A stretch of DNA of 64,000 nucleotides from Paenibacillus amylolyticus. GTDB lineage: Bacteria > Bacillota > Bacilli > Paenibacillales > Paenibacillaceae. The position numbers were made by a program, and so were the translations under genes. Under the pieces are notes generated by a model. It was not told the DNA's origin and ran no database searches. It worked only from the letters and a program-made list of their open reading frames with translations. The DNA is taken from assembly GCF_029689945.1 (NCBI RefSeq), contig NZ_CP121451.1, forward strand, positions 3,224,001 through 3,288,000. Reading direction: 5' to 3'. Below, piece by piece: positions 1 through 10,803 of the stretch; positions within the stretch are counted from its first letter, which is position 1; every line of letters starts with the position of its first letter.

Positions 1-1175
1 CTGCTATCCCGTCTGGAGATTGCACAGCCGAAAGGCAAAACGGTCATTTCCGTTGATGATGCGGTAGAAACCGCTCAAAGTTTGGGTTACCCGGTACTGG
101 TTCGTCCTTCCTATGTACTCGGCGGTCGTGCGATGGAGATTGTATACTCCGATGCAGAATTGCTGACATACATGGAACAGGCGGTTAAAATCAATCCGGA
201 GCATCCGGTTCTGATCGACCGCTATATGATGGGTAAAGAAGTTGAGGTTGATGCGATCTGTGATGGTGAAACGGTATTGATTCCAGGGATCATGGAACAT
301 ATCGAGCGTGCAGGGGTCCACTCTGGTGACTCTATCGCGGTATATCCTCCTCAACATCTGTCCAGGACATGAAAGACAAAATTGTTGAGATTACAATCAA
401 AATTGCGAAAGAACTGAAAACGGTAGGTTTGGTCAACATTCAGTTTGTTATCCATGAGGGCCAAGTGTACATTATCGAGGTGAACCCGCGTTCATCCCGT
501 ACCGTACCATTCTTGAGCAAAGTAACCAACATTCCGATGGCGAACCTGGCAACACAAGCCATCCTGGGTGTTAAACTGAAAGATCTTGGTTATGTTGACG
601 GGCTGTGGCCTGAGTCAGACCATGTATCTGTCAAAGTTCCGGTCTTCTCCTTCGCGAAGCTGCGTCGTGTTGAACCAACCCTCGGACCTGAGATGAAATC
701 CACAGGTGAGGTTATGGGGCGTGACCCGAATTATGCTAAAGCGTTGTTCAAAGGTCTTATCGGCGCAGGAATGAAAATTCCGGCAACCGGAGCGATTGTC
801 GTGACTGTAGCAGACAAAGACAAAGACGAAGCTGTACCTTTGCTTGAAGGTTTCTACAGACTGGGTTACAAAATCATGGCTACCGGCGGAACAGCAGCTG
901 CGCTTGAAGAAGCGAACATTCCGGTAACGACGGTGAACAAATTAAGCGAAGGTTCGCCGAACATTCTGGATATGATCCGCAGCGGCGAAGCGAACTTTGT
1001 CTTCAACACACTCACCAAAGGCAAAACACCGCAGCGTGACGGTTTCCGTATCCGTCGTGAAGCGGTAGAGAATGGCATTGTATGTATGACTTCACTGGAT
1101 ACGATTCGTGCGCTGCTGATCATGCTGCAAACGATCAACTTCTCTTCGGAAGCAATGCCTGCCTTTATAAAATAA
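1..1175 (+). CDS. carB: Carbamoyl-phosphate synthase large subunit, C-terminal part
   Basis: Large subunit of carbamoyl-phosphate synthase, which makes carbamoyl phosphate from glutamine-derived ammonia, bicarbonate and ATP for pyrimidines and arginine. The start lies left of the window; about 391 codons are present. Seen are the later part of the second ATP-grasp unit ([26 protein letters not shown]) and the C-terminal MGS-like regulatory domain ([22 protein letters not shown]). The frame breaks near 362: adding one C to the CC at 362-363 gives [12 protein letters not shown], the normal family sequence, so a base was probably lost in the data. pyrF and pyrE follow on the same strand, as in a pyr operon. 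Confidence 0.95.
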
Positions 1176-1188
1176 ATAATTACTGATG

Positions 1189-1227
1189 AAGGACATCAGT
1201 CAGCCTGCGGGCTGGCGGGATGTCCTT
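1189..1227 (+). terminator. Hairpin between carB and pyrF
   Basis: AAGGACATC at 1189 pairs with GATGTCCTT at 1219, and an inner CAGCC pairs with GGCTG. Only a short T-rich tail (TTTAT) follows, so it may be a partial terminator, an attenuator or an RNA processing site inside the pyr operon. Confidence 0.5.
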
Positions 1228-1277
1228 TATATCGGGCAAAAACGGAAAAAATGAGCAAGTGGAGGGGAGCGCTGGTA

Positions 1278-2018
1278 ATGAATCACGCGAGTTTCAATGA
1301 AATGGCTGGCCGTCTGATGGTGGCACTGGATTATCCTGGAGCGGAAGAAGCAAAAGCATTGGTACAAGCTCTTGAAGGCATTCCCTGTTATCTGAAGGTG
1401 GGCATGCAGCTGTTCTACGCAGCAGGACCGGACTTTATTCGGGAGTTGAAATCCAAAGGCTATTCCGTTTTTCTGGATGTGAAAATGCATGACATTCCCA
1501 ACACCGTTCGTGGCGGTGCAGAAAGTATCACACGTCTGGGTGTAGACATGTTCAATGTACATGCAGCGGGTGGAACCCTCATGATGCGTGCTGCACGTGA
1601 AGGGGCTGAGGCAGCGATCGCTGCCGATCCTTCCTTAAGCAAGCCTGAGATCATTGCAGTCACCCAACTGACCAGTACAAGCCTGGAAACGATGAATACC
1701 GAGATTGGCATTCCAGGAAGTGTGGAGGCCGCTGTGGTTCGTTATGCAGGACTGGCCCAAGAGGCCGGGCTGGATGGCGTTGTTGCTTCTCCGCTGGAGG
1801 TGCCCGCCATTCGGGCAGCATGCGGCAGTGCTTTTCACACGGTTACACCGGGAATTCGTCCAGCGGGCAGTGGCCTGGGAGATCAGACACGCGTATTGAC
1901 GCCGGGTGAAGCCATCGCCAGAGGAAGCCATTACATTGTTGTAGGCAGACCGATTACGGGTGCTCCCAATCCGCGTGAAGCGGCAGAAACCATTTTGAAG
2001 GAGATGTTGAACGCATGA
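1278..2018 (+). CDS. pyrF: Orotidine 5'-phosphate decarboxylase
   Basis: Decarboxylates OMP to UMP, the last step of de novo pyrimidine synthesis. The 246-residue protein has the catalytic segment [11 protein letters not shown] (Lys and Asp charge network) and the phosphate-binding end TPGIRPAG...VVGRPITGA, and it is of normal length. I chose ATG 1278 because GGAGGGG lies nine bases upstream; an in-frame start at 1251 has no such site. Its stop overlaps the pyrE start (ATGA), so the two are translationally coupled. Confidence 0.96.
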   Translation: MNHASFNEMAGRLMVALDYPGAEEAKALVQALEGIPCYLKVGMQLFYAAGPDFIRELKSKGYSVFLDVKMHDIPNTVRGGAESITRLGVDMFNVHAAGGTLMMRAAREGAEAAIAADPSLSKPEIIAVTQLTSTSLETMNTEIGIPGSVEAAVVRYAGLAQEAGLDGVVASPLEVPAIRAACGSAFHTVTPGIRPAGSGLGDQTRVLTPGEAIARGSHYIVVGRPITGAPNPREAAETILKEMLNA

Positions 2019-2656
2019 TCGAACTGAATGAGATTCCGAATCATATTGCTTCCCAACTGTTGAAAATTAAAGCCGTGGCGTTGCGTCCGCAACAGCCATT
2101 TACATGGACATCCGGCATCAAATCACCAATATACTGCGATAACCGCTTAACGATGTCCTATCCCGAGATTCGTAACGATATTGCTGAAGCCTTCGCAACG
2201 ATCATTCGTAACCAATACCCGGATGCAGAAGTCATCGCTGGCACGGCTACTGCGGGTATCCCGCATGCGGCCTGGGTGGCTCAGAAGCTCAATCTGCCGA
2301 TGGCCTACATTCGCGATAAAGCGAAAGGACATGGTAAGGAGAACCTGATTGAAGGTCTGATCACTGAGGGTCAGAAAGTGGTTGTCATTGAAGATCTGAT
2401 CTCCACAGGTGGAAGCTCGATCAAAGCAGCAGAAGCTGTACGTGTAGCAGGTGCAACACCGCTCGCCGTACTTGCCATCTTCAGCTATCAGCTGGATAAA
2501 GGGGTTAAAGCATTCGAAGAAGCTGGAATTCCGCTTCAGACGCTGTCCAATTACACGGCTCTGATGGATGTGGCTTTGGCTCAGGGAACGATTCAGGAGA
2601 GTGACTTTGAGTTGCTTAAATCCTGGCGTGAAGATCCTTCTTCATTTGGAAAATAA
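2015..2656 (+). CDS. pyrE: Orotate phosphoribosyltransferase
   Basis: Transfers phosphoribose from PRPP to orotate to give OMP, the step before PyrF. The 213-residue protein carries the PRPP-binding motif [14 protein letters not shown] and the hood-loop region RDKAKGHG. It starts inside the pyrF stop codon (ATGA overlap) and is followed by a terminator, so it is the last gene of this pyrimidine cluster. Confidence 0.96.
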   Translation: MIELNEIPNHIASQLLKIKAVALRPQQPFTWTSGIKSPIYCDNRLTMSYPEIRNDIAEAFATIIRNQYPDAEVIAGTATAGIPHAAWVAQKLNLPMAYIRDKAKGHGKENLIEGLITEGQKVVVIEDLISTGGSSIKAAEAVRVAGATPLAVLAIFSYQLDKGVKAFEEAGIPLQTLSNYTALMDVALAQGTIQESDFELLKSWREDPSSFGK

Positions 2657-2750
2657 TATCATTGATACCTCGAAAAAAGGTTCTGGAATGAACGGTATCA
2701 AAATTGTAATGATTGCTGTCATGGCGGCAAAACCATCGAATATGCAAGAG

Positions 2751-2777
2751 GCATCCCATACATTGGGGTGCTTTTTT
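2751..2777 (+). terminator. Terminator after pyrE
   Basis: GCATCCC at 2751 pairs with GGGGTGC at 2765, followed by six T. It ends the pyr cluster. The rest of the gap up to 2928 holds a likely -10 box TATAAT at 2855-2860 for the next operon. Confidence 0.8.
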
Positions 2778-2928
2778 CGTTTGATCATCAAAATATTAAC
2801 TTTTTCACGCTACCGTTGTAAAAAGCTTGTAACTTTTAGTTGTGATCGGTCGTTTATAATTCAGTGTAGGCTGGAACAGATTTCTAATTTTAGTTTGTTT
2901 GAAGAAGTGAACGGGATATGAAGAAAGG

Positions 2929-3875
2929 ATGAGCGTGATTGCTGGCATGAAGAATTTATTTCTCAGAAAAAGACCTGCCAAGAGCCAGTCAGGCGATGAA
3001 GTTCAACAGGGGGAAGCGCAGCTGGAGGCATCGACGGTTTCGGGAGAAAATACATACACCAATGAACACGATCATCCGTCGAGTGAACATCTGGTACCTG
3101 AAAGTGAAATCGTTTCAGACGAAGTGGCTGCAGCTGCTGTGGCTACCGTTGATGAACACCAGAAGAAGATCAAACCGAAGAAGGACATATTGCCCCCATA
3201 TGATGGACCTGTACTGGAGGTACGTAACGTGCATCGCAGTTTCCAGACAGGCAGTCGTATCATCCATGTGCTCAAAGGCATTGATATGGAAGTGAATCCG
3301 CAACAACTGGTCATGCTGAAGGGGCGATCAGGCTCAGGCAAAACAACGCTGCTGAATATGCTCGGTGGACTGGATCAGCCTTCAAGTGGAGACATTCTGT
3401 TCTCCGGCCAGCCTCTTCAGGATTGGGGAGACCGGCGGCGGACCGCTTTGCGGCGCAAAGAGATCGGTTTTATTTTTCAGGCATATGCACTCATGCCCTT
3501 ATTGTCTGCTTGGGAAAATGTAGAGCTGTCGCTGCGGATGGCGGATGTTCCGCGAGCGGAATGGAAGGACAGGGTTGGTCACTGTCTGGATCTGGTTGGA
3601 CTATCCAAACGGGTGAAGCACAGACCTTTCGAGATGTCCGGGGGGAGCAACAGCGGGTAGCCATAGCCAAGGCCATTGCACACAGACCCCGATTGTTGCT
3701 TGCGGATGAGCCTACAGCGGAACTGGATTCCAAGATGGGCGCTCAGGTCATGGCCGTATTCCGCAATATTATTGAAGTAGAACAAGTAACGATATGTATG
3801 ACTACACACGATCCTACAATTTTGGAGGTTGCGGACCATGTTTATGAAATGGCGGACGGCAGATTTATCAAGTAA
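2929..3875 (+). CDS. ABC transporter ATPase, MacB/LolD type, with acidic N-terminal extension
   Basis: Cytoplasmic ATPase of an FtsX/MacB-type ABC system. After about 90 residues of acidic, low-complexity sequence the ATPase domain shows Walker A GRSGSGKTT, Q-loop FIFQAYALMP, signature MSGGEQQR and Walker B LLLADEPTAELD. The frame breaks at the G run 3640-3645; one more G restores SGGEQQRVAIAKAIAHRP, giving 315 residues. It is the first gene of a five-gene operon, and the adaptor start at 3838 overlaps its 3' end. The start is uncertain: ATG 2929 lies very close to AAAGGA, and GTG 2935 is an alternative. The acidic extension is unusual for this family; its role is unknown. Confidence 0.88.
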
Positions 3876-4945
3876 AGGGGCCGCTCCGAAGAGGGGAACG
3901 CGCAGCAATTATTGTACTTGGTGCGATAATGGTTGCAACGATGTCCGGCTGCTCATTGCTGCCGTCAGAAACAGAGGAAGAAGTACTTCCGCCAATTACG
4001 CCGCCAACGATCTCCAAGAAACCGGAATATGAAGTCCGGACAGAAACGCTGGAGAAAAGAGTAAGCGGCAGTGGCAAGATGATGAGTCAGCGGGAAGAGA
4101 AGGTGTACTTCACGCTCGATGGCATGCATGTCAAAGAGTTAAATGTTAAACCAGGGGATAAAGTGAAAAAGGGTCAACTTCTTGCCGTGCTGGATGTGGA
4201 GAGTGTGGAGAAGGAGATTCGTGGCAAAAAGCTGGCTATTCGCAAGTCCGAGGTTCAGATGAAGGAAACACTTCGCAAGAAGGATGAGATGGACCCGGTG
4301 GAGTTCGAAGAGGCAACGATTGCGTTTGAAGAACTGCGTCAGGAACTCGCCGATCTGGAAGCACAACTGGGCAAAGCCACGTTGACAGCACCGTTCGGTG
4401 GCACTGTAATTGCTGTGCAGGTTGAGAAGGGCGCAGCCGTGAAAGCGTATGATCCGATTGCTACGATTGCGGATACATCGAATCTGGTTGTGGCAGCTAC
4501 GTTTGCCAAGGAAGATCTGGAGAAGTTCTCAGCCGGTATGAAGGCAGAAGTGGACATTAATGGAGCCGGTAAAGTCGCTGGCAAAATTAAAGTCATGCCT
4601 CTGGCTGAAGCATCGGAAAGCGGCAGTGGTGAAGGAACGGGGGAGGGCGGAACGCCTCCAACGAAGGAAACACTGGATAAGTACGTCATTGTTACACTTG
4701 CAAAAATGCCAAAAGGCGTGGAACGTGGCACACCATTATCGGTCTCAATTGTAACGCAGCGCACCGAGAACGCGATTGTGATTCCTGTATCCGCTTTACG
4801 CTCCATCGGTTCAAGAACGTATGTACAAGTCGTGGAGAGTGATGGTAGCAAGCGTGAAGTGGACGTTGAAGTTGGTCAGCAGACATCGACAGATGTTGAG
4901 ATTCTGAAAGGTCTGACCGTAGGCGAGAAAGTAGTGGGACGCTGA
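3838..4945 (+). CDS. Efflux transporter periplasmic adaptor-like lipoprotein (MFP/HlyD family)
   Basis: Membrane-fusion adaptor that joins a MacB-type ABC pump outside the membrane, here anchored as a lipoprotein. The N-terminus has a hydrophobic segment (IIVLGAIMVATMSGC) ending in a lipobox Cys, then a biotinyl-lipoyl-like hairpin domain (LNVKPGDKVKKGQLLAVLD), a short coiled coil, and beta-barrel parts (TLTAPFGGTVIAV). ATG 3838 is chosen because TTGGAGG stands just upstream; this frame joins the main one if one G is removed from GGGG at 3893-3896, giving 368 residues. Its stop overlaps the permease start (TGATG). Related by family to YknX and MacA; the substrate is unknown. Confidence 0.85.
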
Positions 4946-7855
4946 TGGGGCTGCCATTGCTTCGACTGCTGTTCCGCAAAATGTGGAACACGCGCTGGAT
5001 GACCTTCAGCACACTGATCGGGTTGATTGTGGCGGTTGCGTTCACCGTCAGTATCCCCATGTATGCCGATGGTGCGTTGAAGCGGGTCGTCGCGCAAACG
5101 CTGCAGGATAACAGTGAAGGATTACCAGCCGGTTCGTTGCTCATGAGTTATCAGGCACCTGGTGGGGTGAAGACAGACACACGGGGTCTGGATGAGGTGG
5201 ATCGTTACATTCGTGAGGATGTTCCTCGCGACATCGGGTTTCCTTTCCATACGTATGTGAATTCGAGGTCCATTCGCAGCACAGAGGTGAGCCCGGAAGA
5301 TCCAACCAAAGTGGATGCCAGCAGAGCACGCAGTATGAGTCTGGGGACGATGAGCGGGCTGGATGCACAGGTGAATTACTCTGCCGGGGTGAAACCTGGA
5401 AACCAGGTCAAAGATGACACCATCGAGGCAGTCATGTTGGAAGAGGGCATGTACCGTAACGATCTGCACATTGGTGACATTCTGGAATATCCGGTCTATA
5501 GCGGCCTTGATATCACGTTGCGTGTGAAGATTACGGGGTCCTTCAAGGCAGATGATCCGAACAGCCCTTACTGGGTGCAGGGATTTGACGGCATGATGAA
5601 TGGACTTTATGTGGATGAATCGGTTTTTAATGATGTTTTATTGAAGGAAAAAGGGATTCCACTTCAAAACTCACGTTGGTATTATGCTTTTGATCTCAAA
5701 GAAATTCAAACCAGCCAGTTATCAGGTCTGACTTCCGTACTGGAAAGGCTGGATATCGATCTTTATCAGCGGCTGAAGGATACGAAAGTGGACATCACCT
5801 TCGGTGACCTGCTCAAGCAGTTCCGCAGTCAGAGTCTGCAATTGCAGACGATGCTGTTTACCTTGGCTGCACCGATGATTGCAATGGTCTTTTATTTTAT
5901 TGCGATGAACGCCAGACAGTCATTACAGAAGCAGGAGAGTGATATTGCGGTATTGCGCAGCCGTGGAGCTTCAGCTCGTCAGATCTTCTCTCTCTACCTG
6001 CTTGAAGGCATATTTCTGGGCGCTATTGCGCTGGTTATCGGACCGTTGCTCGGTTGGTTTATGGCCAAGAGTATCGGTTCAGCAAGTGGCTTTCTCTCTT
6101 TCGTGGATCGGAAGTCCATTCCGATCGGTGTATCCAAAGAAGCTATTCTGCTGGGTGTAGCAGCGGTTCTGGTTGCAATCATCGCATCACTTATCCCTGC
6201 GATAACCTATGCACGGGCAACGATTGTATCTGCCAAACGGCGACAAGCACGTACAGACCGTGCGCCGGTATGGCAACGCTGGTTCCTGGATGTTGTGTTA
6301 TTGGGTCTGGCTGGATATGGATACTACCTGTTCTATGAACGTCAGATGTTGACCTTCCAGACGGGAATGACAACCGATCAGCTGCAGGTACAGCCGTTTC
6401 TGTTCTTTGTACCCGCACTCGCGATCTTTGCGCTTGGACTATTCTTCCTGCGCTTGTTCCGTGGATATTGAAGCTTATTCAGCTAATCGGCCGCAAGTTT
6501 CTCCCGGTCCCGTTGTATCTGACATTAACGCAGCTATCGCGGTCATCTTCTTCCTATTATCCGTTGATGATCCTGCTTGTATTAACACTGGGACTTGGGG
6601 TGTACAACTCGGCTGCGGCCCGGACAATTGATCTGAACTCCACGGAGCGTACGCTCTACCGTTATGGTTCGGATGTGATCATGCAGACCGTATGGGAAGG
6701 AACGCCTGAGATTAAGCCTGGTTCCGGACAGAATGGCGGTACGGGTGGAGGTCAACAAGGCGGCGGTGGTTCTGGTGGTGGCGCTCCCGGCGGAGGCAAT
6801 GGCGGTGGAGGTGGAGGTGCTCCAGGTGGCGGTGGTGGATCTCGCAACCATCCAAAGTTATCTACTCCGAACCTCCCTTTGAAGTGTTCCGCAGATTAGA
6901 TGGGGTGGAACATGCAGCAAGAGTACTGCAGACCAAAGGTAATATTATCGTCTCTGGTAAATCGGGTGGACAGGGGATGCTGGTCGGCATTGATAATGTG
7001 GACTTTGCCCAAGTGGCGTGGTTCCGCAACGATCTGTTCCCGGCACACCCCTACAAGTACCTTGACTTGCTTGGTAAATATGAAGGAGCTGTATTGATCT
7101 CTTCCAAATTTGCTGACAAATTCAAGCTGAAGACCGGAGACCTCGTCTCCATGGGTGTACAGGGACAGGCGATTGAATTTGTCGTCTTCGGCATCATTCC
7201 TTACTGGCCCGCCCAATATCCGGATCAGATGCCATTCTTCGTGGCGAATCTCGATTATATCTATGATCAGGTGCCTCTGATTCCATATGAGGTATGGCTG
7301 AAAATGGAACCGGATGCCAAAGTGGCTCCTTTGATGGAGAAACTTGCAGCAGAAGGCATTGAGTTATCATCTGTGCGTGACGTACGCACCGAATTGGTAT
7401 CTCAAGGCAAACATCCGTCACGAGGTGGCGTATTCGGGATTCTGAGTCTTGGGTTCCTGGTATCGGTTATTATCTCGTTGATCGGGTACGTGCTGTACTG
7501 GTTCTTTAACCTGTCCGGACGTGTTGTGCAGTTTGGTGTATTACGAGCCATGGGGTTATCCCGGGCACAACTGAGCGGCATGCTGCTGCTGGAGCAGGTG
7601 TTCACAGCGGGGCTGTCGATCCTGCTTGGTATTGGTATCGGTCAGGTGTCGAGTCGCTTATTCCTGCCATTCCTGCAAACGACGGATAATGTATCTGCTC
7701 AGGTACCTCCGTTCCGGATTGTATTTGAACAGCAGGATATGTTGCAACTGTATGGGGTCACGGTGGTGATGCTGGTCATTGGTGCAACCATGTTGCTCTG
7801 GCAGATTCGCAGACTGCGGGTTCACCAGGCGGTCAAAATGGGAGAGGAGAGGTAA
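4945..7855 (+). CDS. Large FtsX-type ABC permease with two permease domains
   Basis: Membrane component of a MacB/LolCDE-like ABC system. When two breaks are repaired it is one protein of about 970 residues with two FtsX units: an N-terminal membrane helix, a long extracellular domain, three helices near residues 300-420, then a second half with the same plan ending near RRLRVHQAVKMGEE. Breaks are at TT 6457-6458 (adding one T joins LFPWILKLIQLIGRK) and near 6845-6855 (one base missing). Just before the second break is a glycine-rich segment of about 40 residues in the second extracellular domain. It is coupled to the adaptor and followed after 2 bases by the second ATPase. Confidence 0.87.
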
Positions 7856-7857
7856 AC

Positions 7858-8721
7858 GTGATCCAATGCGAAGGACTTGTCAAAATTTTTAAATCCAGCG
7901 ATGTGGAAGTCGTTGCCCTTCAGGGTCTCAACCTGACTGTCAATCAAGGTGAAATGATGGCCATCATCGGTAACAGCGGTAGCGGTAAATCCACGCTGCT
8001 GAATATTCTGGGCGGGCTTGATCGTCCTACGGCTGGTACGGCTGTTGTGGGGGACTGGGATCTGCTCAAGATGACTGATGCCCAATTGGTTGAATACAAA
8101 CGTCATACGGTCGGATTTATCTGGCAAAATAACGGTCGTAACCTGCTGCCATATCTCACGGCACTGGAGAATGTGGAGACACCCATGATTCTGGGAGGCA
8201 AGCGTGATCGTGCTTACGCGAAACAGCTGCTCGAATGGGTAGGTCTTAAAGATCGGATGCATAACAAATTGCATCAATTATCAGGAGGAGAGCAGCAGCG
8301 GGTAGCGATTGCGATCTCATTATCCAATCGACCCAAAATTCTGCTTGCAGATGAACCAACCGGTTCGGTTGATTCCGAGACATGTGATACAATCATGGGC
8401 ATTTTCCGAAAAATGAACAAGGAGCTCGGCGTTACGATTGTCATCGTTACCCATGACTTGACGCTAGCCGGCAAGGTAGACCGGATCGTAGCGATCCGTG
8501 ATGGTTTGACCAGTACCGAGTTTGTGAAGCGCAACCCGAATTTGGATGATGAGCATAACTTGTCCGAAACGGGTATGCCGGACATTCATGAAGCATTTGT
8601 CATTATTGACCGTGCAGGGCGGCTTCAGGTGCCAAAAGAGTATCTGGAGGCCTTATCCATTGATAACCGGGCTACATTGGAATTTGACGGTGAACGTATT
8701 GTCATTACACCGCCAAGATAA
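7858..8721 (+). CDS. ABC transporter ATPase with C-terminal AbrB-like domain
   Basis: Second ATPase of the operon, 287 residues. It has Walker A GNSGSGKST, signature LSGGEQQR, Walker B ILLADEPTGSVD and the H-loop VTHDL. Unlike the first ATPase it carries a C-terminal tail of about 60 residues containing DRAGRLQVPKEYLEAL, which resembles the swapped-hairpin AbrB/SpoVT motif (D-x-G-R-hydrophobic-P-K). The tail could be a dimerising or regulatory module; whether it binds DNA cannot be told. Two bases separate it from the permease, and the solute-binding gene follows at once. Confidence 0.9.
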   Translation: MIQCEGLVKIFKSSDVEVVALQGLNLTVNQGEMMAIIGNSGSGKSTLLNILGGLDRPTAGTAVVGDWDLLKMTDAQLVEYKRHTVGFIWQNNGRNLLPYLTALENVETPMILGGKRDRAYAKQLLEWVGLKDRMHNKLHQLSGGEQQRVAIAISLSNRPKILLADEPTGSVDSETCDTIMGIFRKMNKELGVTIVIVTHDLTLAGKVDRIVAIRDGLTSTEFVKRNPNLDDEHNLSETGMPDIHEAFVIIDRAGRLQVPKEYLEALSIDNRATLEFDGERIVITPPR

Positions 8722-8742
8722 TTAATGAGGGGGAATTGGGAG

Positions 8743-10194
8743 ATGAAGAACAGGTTGTGGGGAAAACGTGTGCTGGCTGTCATGGCTACTGCTACGCTGG
8801 CATTGCCGCTGATTGCCGGCTGTACTGCAAGTGAAGGTAAGGATACGGAGCAACGTGTATTGCGCGTGGCAACAATGTGGGGTGGACAGGATGACAGTTA
8901 CTTCCGTCAGCAATTTACCGATGCTTTTGAACTGACACATCCCAATGTAACGATTGAAATTGTAGCTGCTGTTGACCAGAGCAGCATGTATGGATATGGC
9001 AACACGGAAGAGCAGCAGGAAGTTCCGGATACGATGGAAAGTTTGAAGAAGATTATGACAGGGGATAATCCTGTTGACGTTATCGTGGCTGACACCTCTA
9101 CAGTCAAATCATTAATTCAAGAGAATCTGGTGAAACAACTGGACCCACTGATGCAGGAAGACAAGTTTGACACCAGTGATATCGTGCCTAGTGTACTGGA
9201 GGGAATTAAGGACCTTGGGGATCAGAGCATCTATGCTTTGACACCAACGTTCTCCTCTTCTGCTTTGTTCTACAACAAAGCTATGTTTTGAAAAAGCAGG
9301 CGTGGAACCGCCGACGGACAACATGACATGGGACGATATTTTCAATCTGGGGACCCGACTTACGAAAGGCGAGGGTAAAGACCATGTATTTGGTTTCTCC
9401 TTCACCACATATCAGGGGGGTTCGCCATACTACTCCATGCAGCAGTACTACAGCTCGTTGCAATTGAAGACGTTTGACGATAAAGCCGAGAAGATGACTG
9501 TAGACTCTCCTCAATGGGAGAAAGTTTGGAGCACTATTAGCAAACTTGCGATTGATAAAGTGATTCCAAAAGGCGATGAACCACAGGATCAGAATCCGAG
9601 TGGACGTTATGATCCGGTTCAGGGTGATCTTTTCCTGAGTGGCAAGTCAGCCATGGTTATCGGCGATTACAGCTATATTAATCAATTGATTGATGCGAAT
9701 AAAAACGCAGATAAAATGAAAGATTTTACGAAGGTAGATTGGGATGTAGTTACACCTCCGGTTCACCCGGAAGCTCCTGAGATCGGAGGAAATATCTATC
9801 TGAGCAACTTGATGGCTATCAACAGTGCGGCTCAGAACCCGGATGATGCGTGGGAATTGATCAAATATATGAACAGTGAGGATTGGGCCAAGATCAAAGC
9901 GCGCAGCAGCTATGAGATGGTATCCCGGAAGAGTTTCATTAAACCTAAAGACGGGCTGGATTACAACATTCAAGCCTTCTATTCTCTGAAGCCTATTCCG
10001 CCAACGAATACCAATCTGGATAAACTGTATCAAAAATCCCGGGCTTATGGCAAGTAAACGAAAAAGGAATGGAATATTTCAATCAGGTACTTGAGAACAA
10101 AAAGACACCAAAAGAAGCGCTTGGTGAGTGGGCAGCCAAAGGTAACGAGATGCTGGAAAAATTGAAAAAGGACCCTAAAGCCACGTTTCAATGA
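8743..10194 (+). CDS. Extracellular solute-binding lipoprotein, family 1
   Basis: Sugar-type solute-binding protein (family 1) held on the cell surface by a lipobox Cys (PLIAGC near residue 27). The fold is recognisable from VLRVATMWGG, DVIVADTSTV, ALFYNKAMFEKAGVEPP, MTWDDIFNLGTRL and a C-terminal DAWELIKYMNS segment. ATG 8743 is preferred for its TTGGGAG site. Two breaks are repaired by removing one T from TTTT at 9286-9289 and adding one G at 10054, which gives 483 residues ending at TGA 10192-10194. It is unusual that such an importer-type protein closes a MacB-type operon with no importer permease; it may sense or scavenge a ligand for the pump. Confidence 0.87.
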
Positions 10195-10230
10195 GAAATG
10201 AAATTTGATGTAGTAGTGCATAATTGAAGG

Positions 10231-10267
10231 ATAGCCGCTGAAGATCTTATCTTTGGCGGCTATTTTT
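10231..10267 (+). terminator. Terminator of the MacB-type operon
   Basis: ATAGCCGC at 10231 pairs with GCGGCTAT at 10256, followed by a T run. Confidence 0.85.
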
Positions 10268-10329
10268 ACGAAAATGGGGTATTCTACAAAAAGCAGGAAT
10301 AAATGACGATTCCGGAAAGGACGAGCGGT

Positions 10330-10494
10330 ATGCACTGGGTATATTTCAGCAAGTTGTATGCAACCAAATTTCAGGCAGGATGTCTGGCCAAACGTATGGA
10401 GCAGGATGGATGGATATATGGTCATAATGAACCGGCGGAAGTGGAAGTGTATCGATCACGCAAAGGACGTTACGGCGTACGTTTTATTCCCTGA
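10330..10494 (+). CDS. Small hypothetical protein
   Basis: A short basic protein of about 54 residues starting MHWVYFSKLYATKF and ending RKGRYGVRFIP. ATG 10330 follows an AAGGA site; an in-frame ATG at 10303 is possible but lacks one. No family recognised and no membrane segment. It sits alone between an operon terminator and the tRNA promoter. Confidence 0.55.
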   Translation: MHWVYFSKLYATKFQAGCLAKRMEQDGWIYGHNEPAEVEVYRSRKGRYGVRFIP

Positions 10495-10503
10495 CATTAC
10501 CCC

Positions 10504-10533
10504 TTGACTTATTGGGATAGAATGGTGTATATT
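10504..10533 (+). promoter_or_regulatory. Promoter of the tRNA pair
   Basis: TTGACT at 10504-10509 and TATATT at 10528-10533 are separated by 18 bases, a good vegetative promoter 33 bases before tRNA-fMet. Confidence 0.7.
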
Positions 10534-10565
10534 AATTAAGTCGCTGTTTTAATATTTTTTACTGA

Positions 10566-10638
<73 letters not shown>

Positions 10639-10694
10639 TTGAGTTTCACTTGGATGATTCACAGCCATCATCTGCACGTTATACATTATGTCTA

Positions 10695-10768
10695 GGGCCC
10701 TTAGCTCAGTTGGTTAGAGCGGTCGGCTCATAACCGATTGGTCACAGGTTCGAGTCCTGTAGGGCCCA
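10695..10768 (+). tRNA. tRNA-Ile2 (CAT, lysidine type)
   Basis: A complete cloverleaf of 74 bases with GGGCCCT/AGGGCCC acceptor and anticodon CAT. The body (TTAGCTCAGTTGGTTAGAGC, GTCGGCTCATAACCGAT) matches the bacterial tRNA-Ile2 pattern, in which C34 is changed to lysidine to read AUA, better than elongator tRNA-Met. It is probably cotranscribed with tRNA-fMet. Confidence 0.88.
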
Positions 10769-10776
10769 TACTCTTA

Positions 10777-10803
10777 AAACCCTTGCCAAGCAAGGGTTTT
10801 TTT
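10777..10803 (+). terminator. Terminator of the tRNA pair
   Basis: AAACCCTTGC at 10777 pairs with GCAAGGGTTT at 10790, followed by a T run. Confidence 0.88.

Noticed and set aside
10695..10768. Elongator tRNA-Met
   Set aside because: The anticodon is CAT, but the D arm, anticodon stem and TTAG start match tRNA-Ile2 better than elongator Met.
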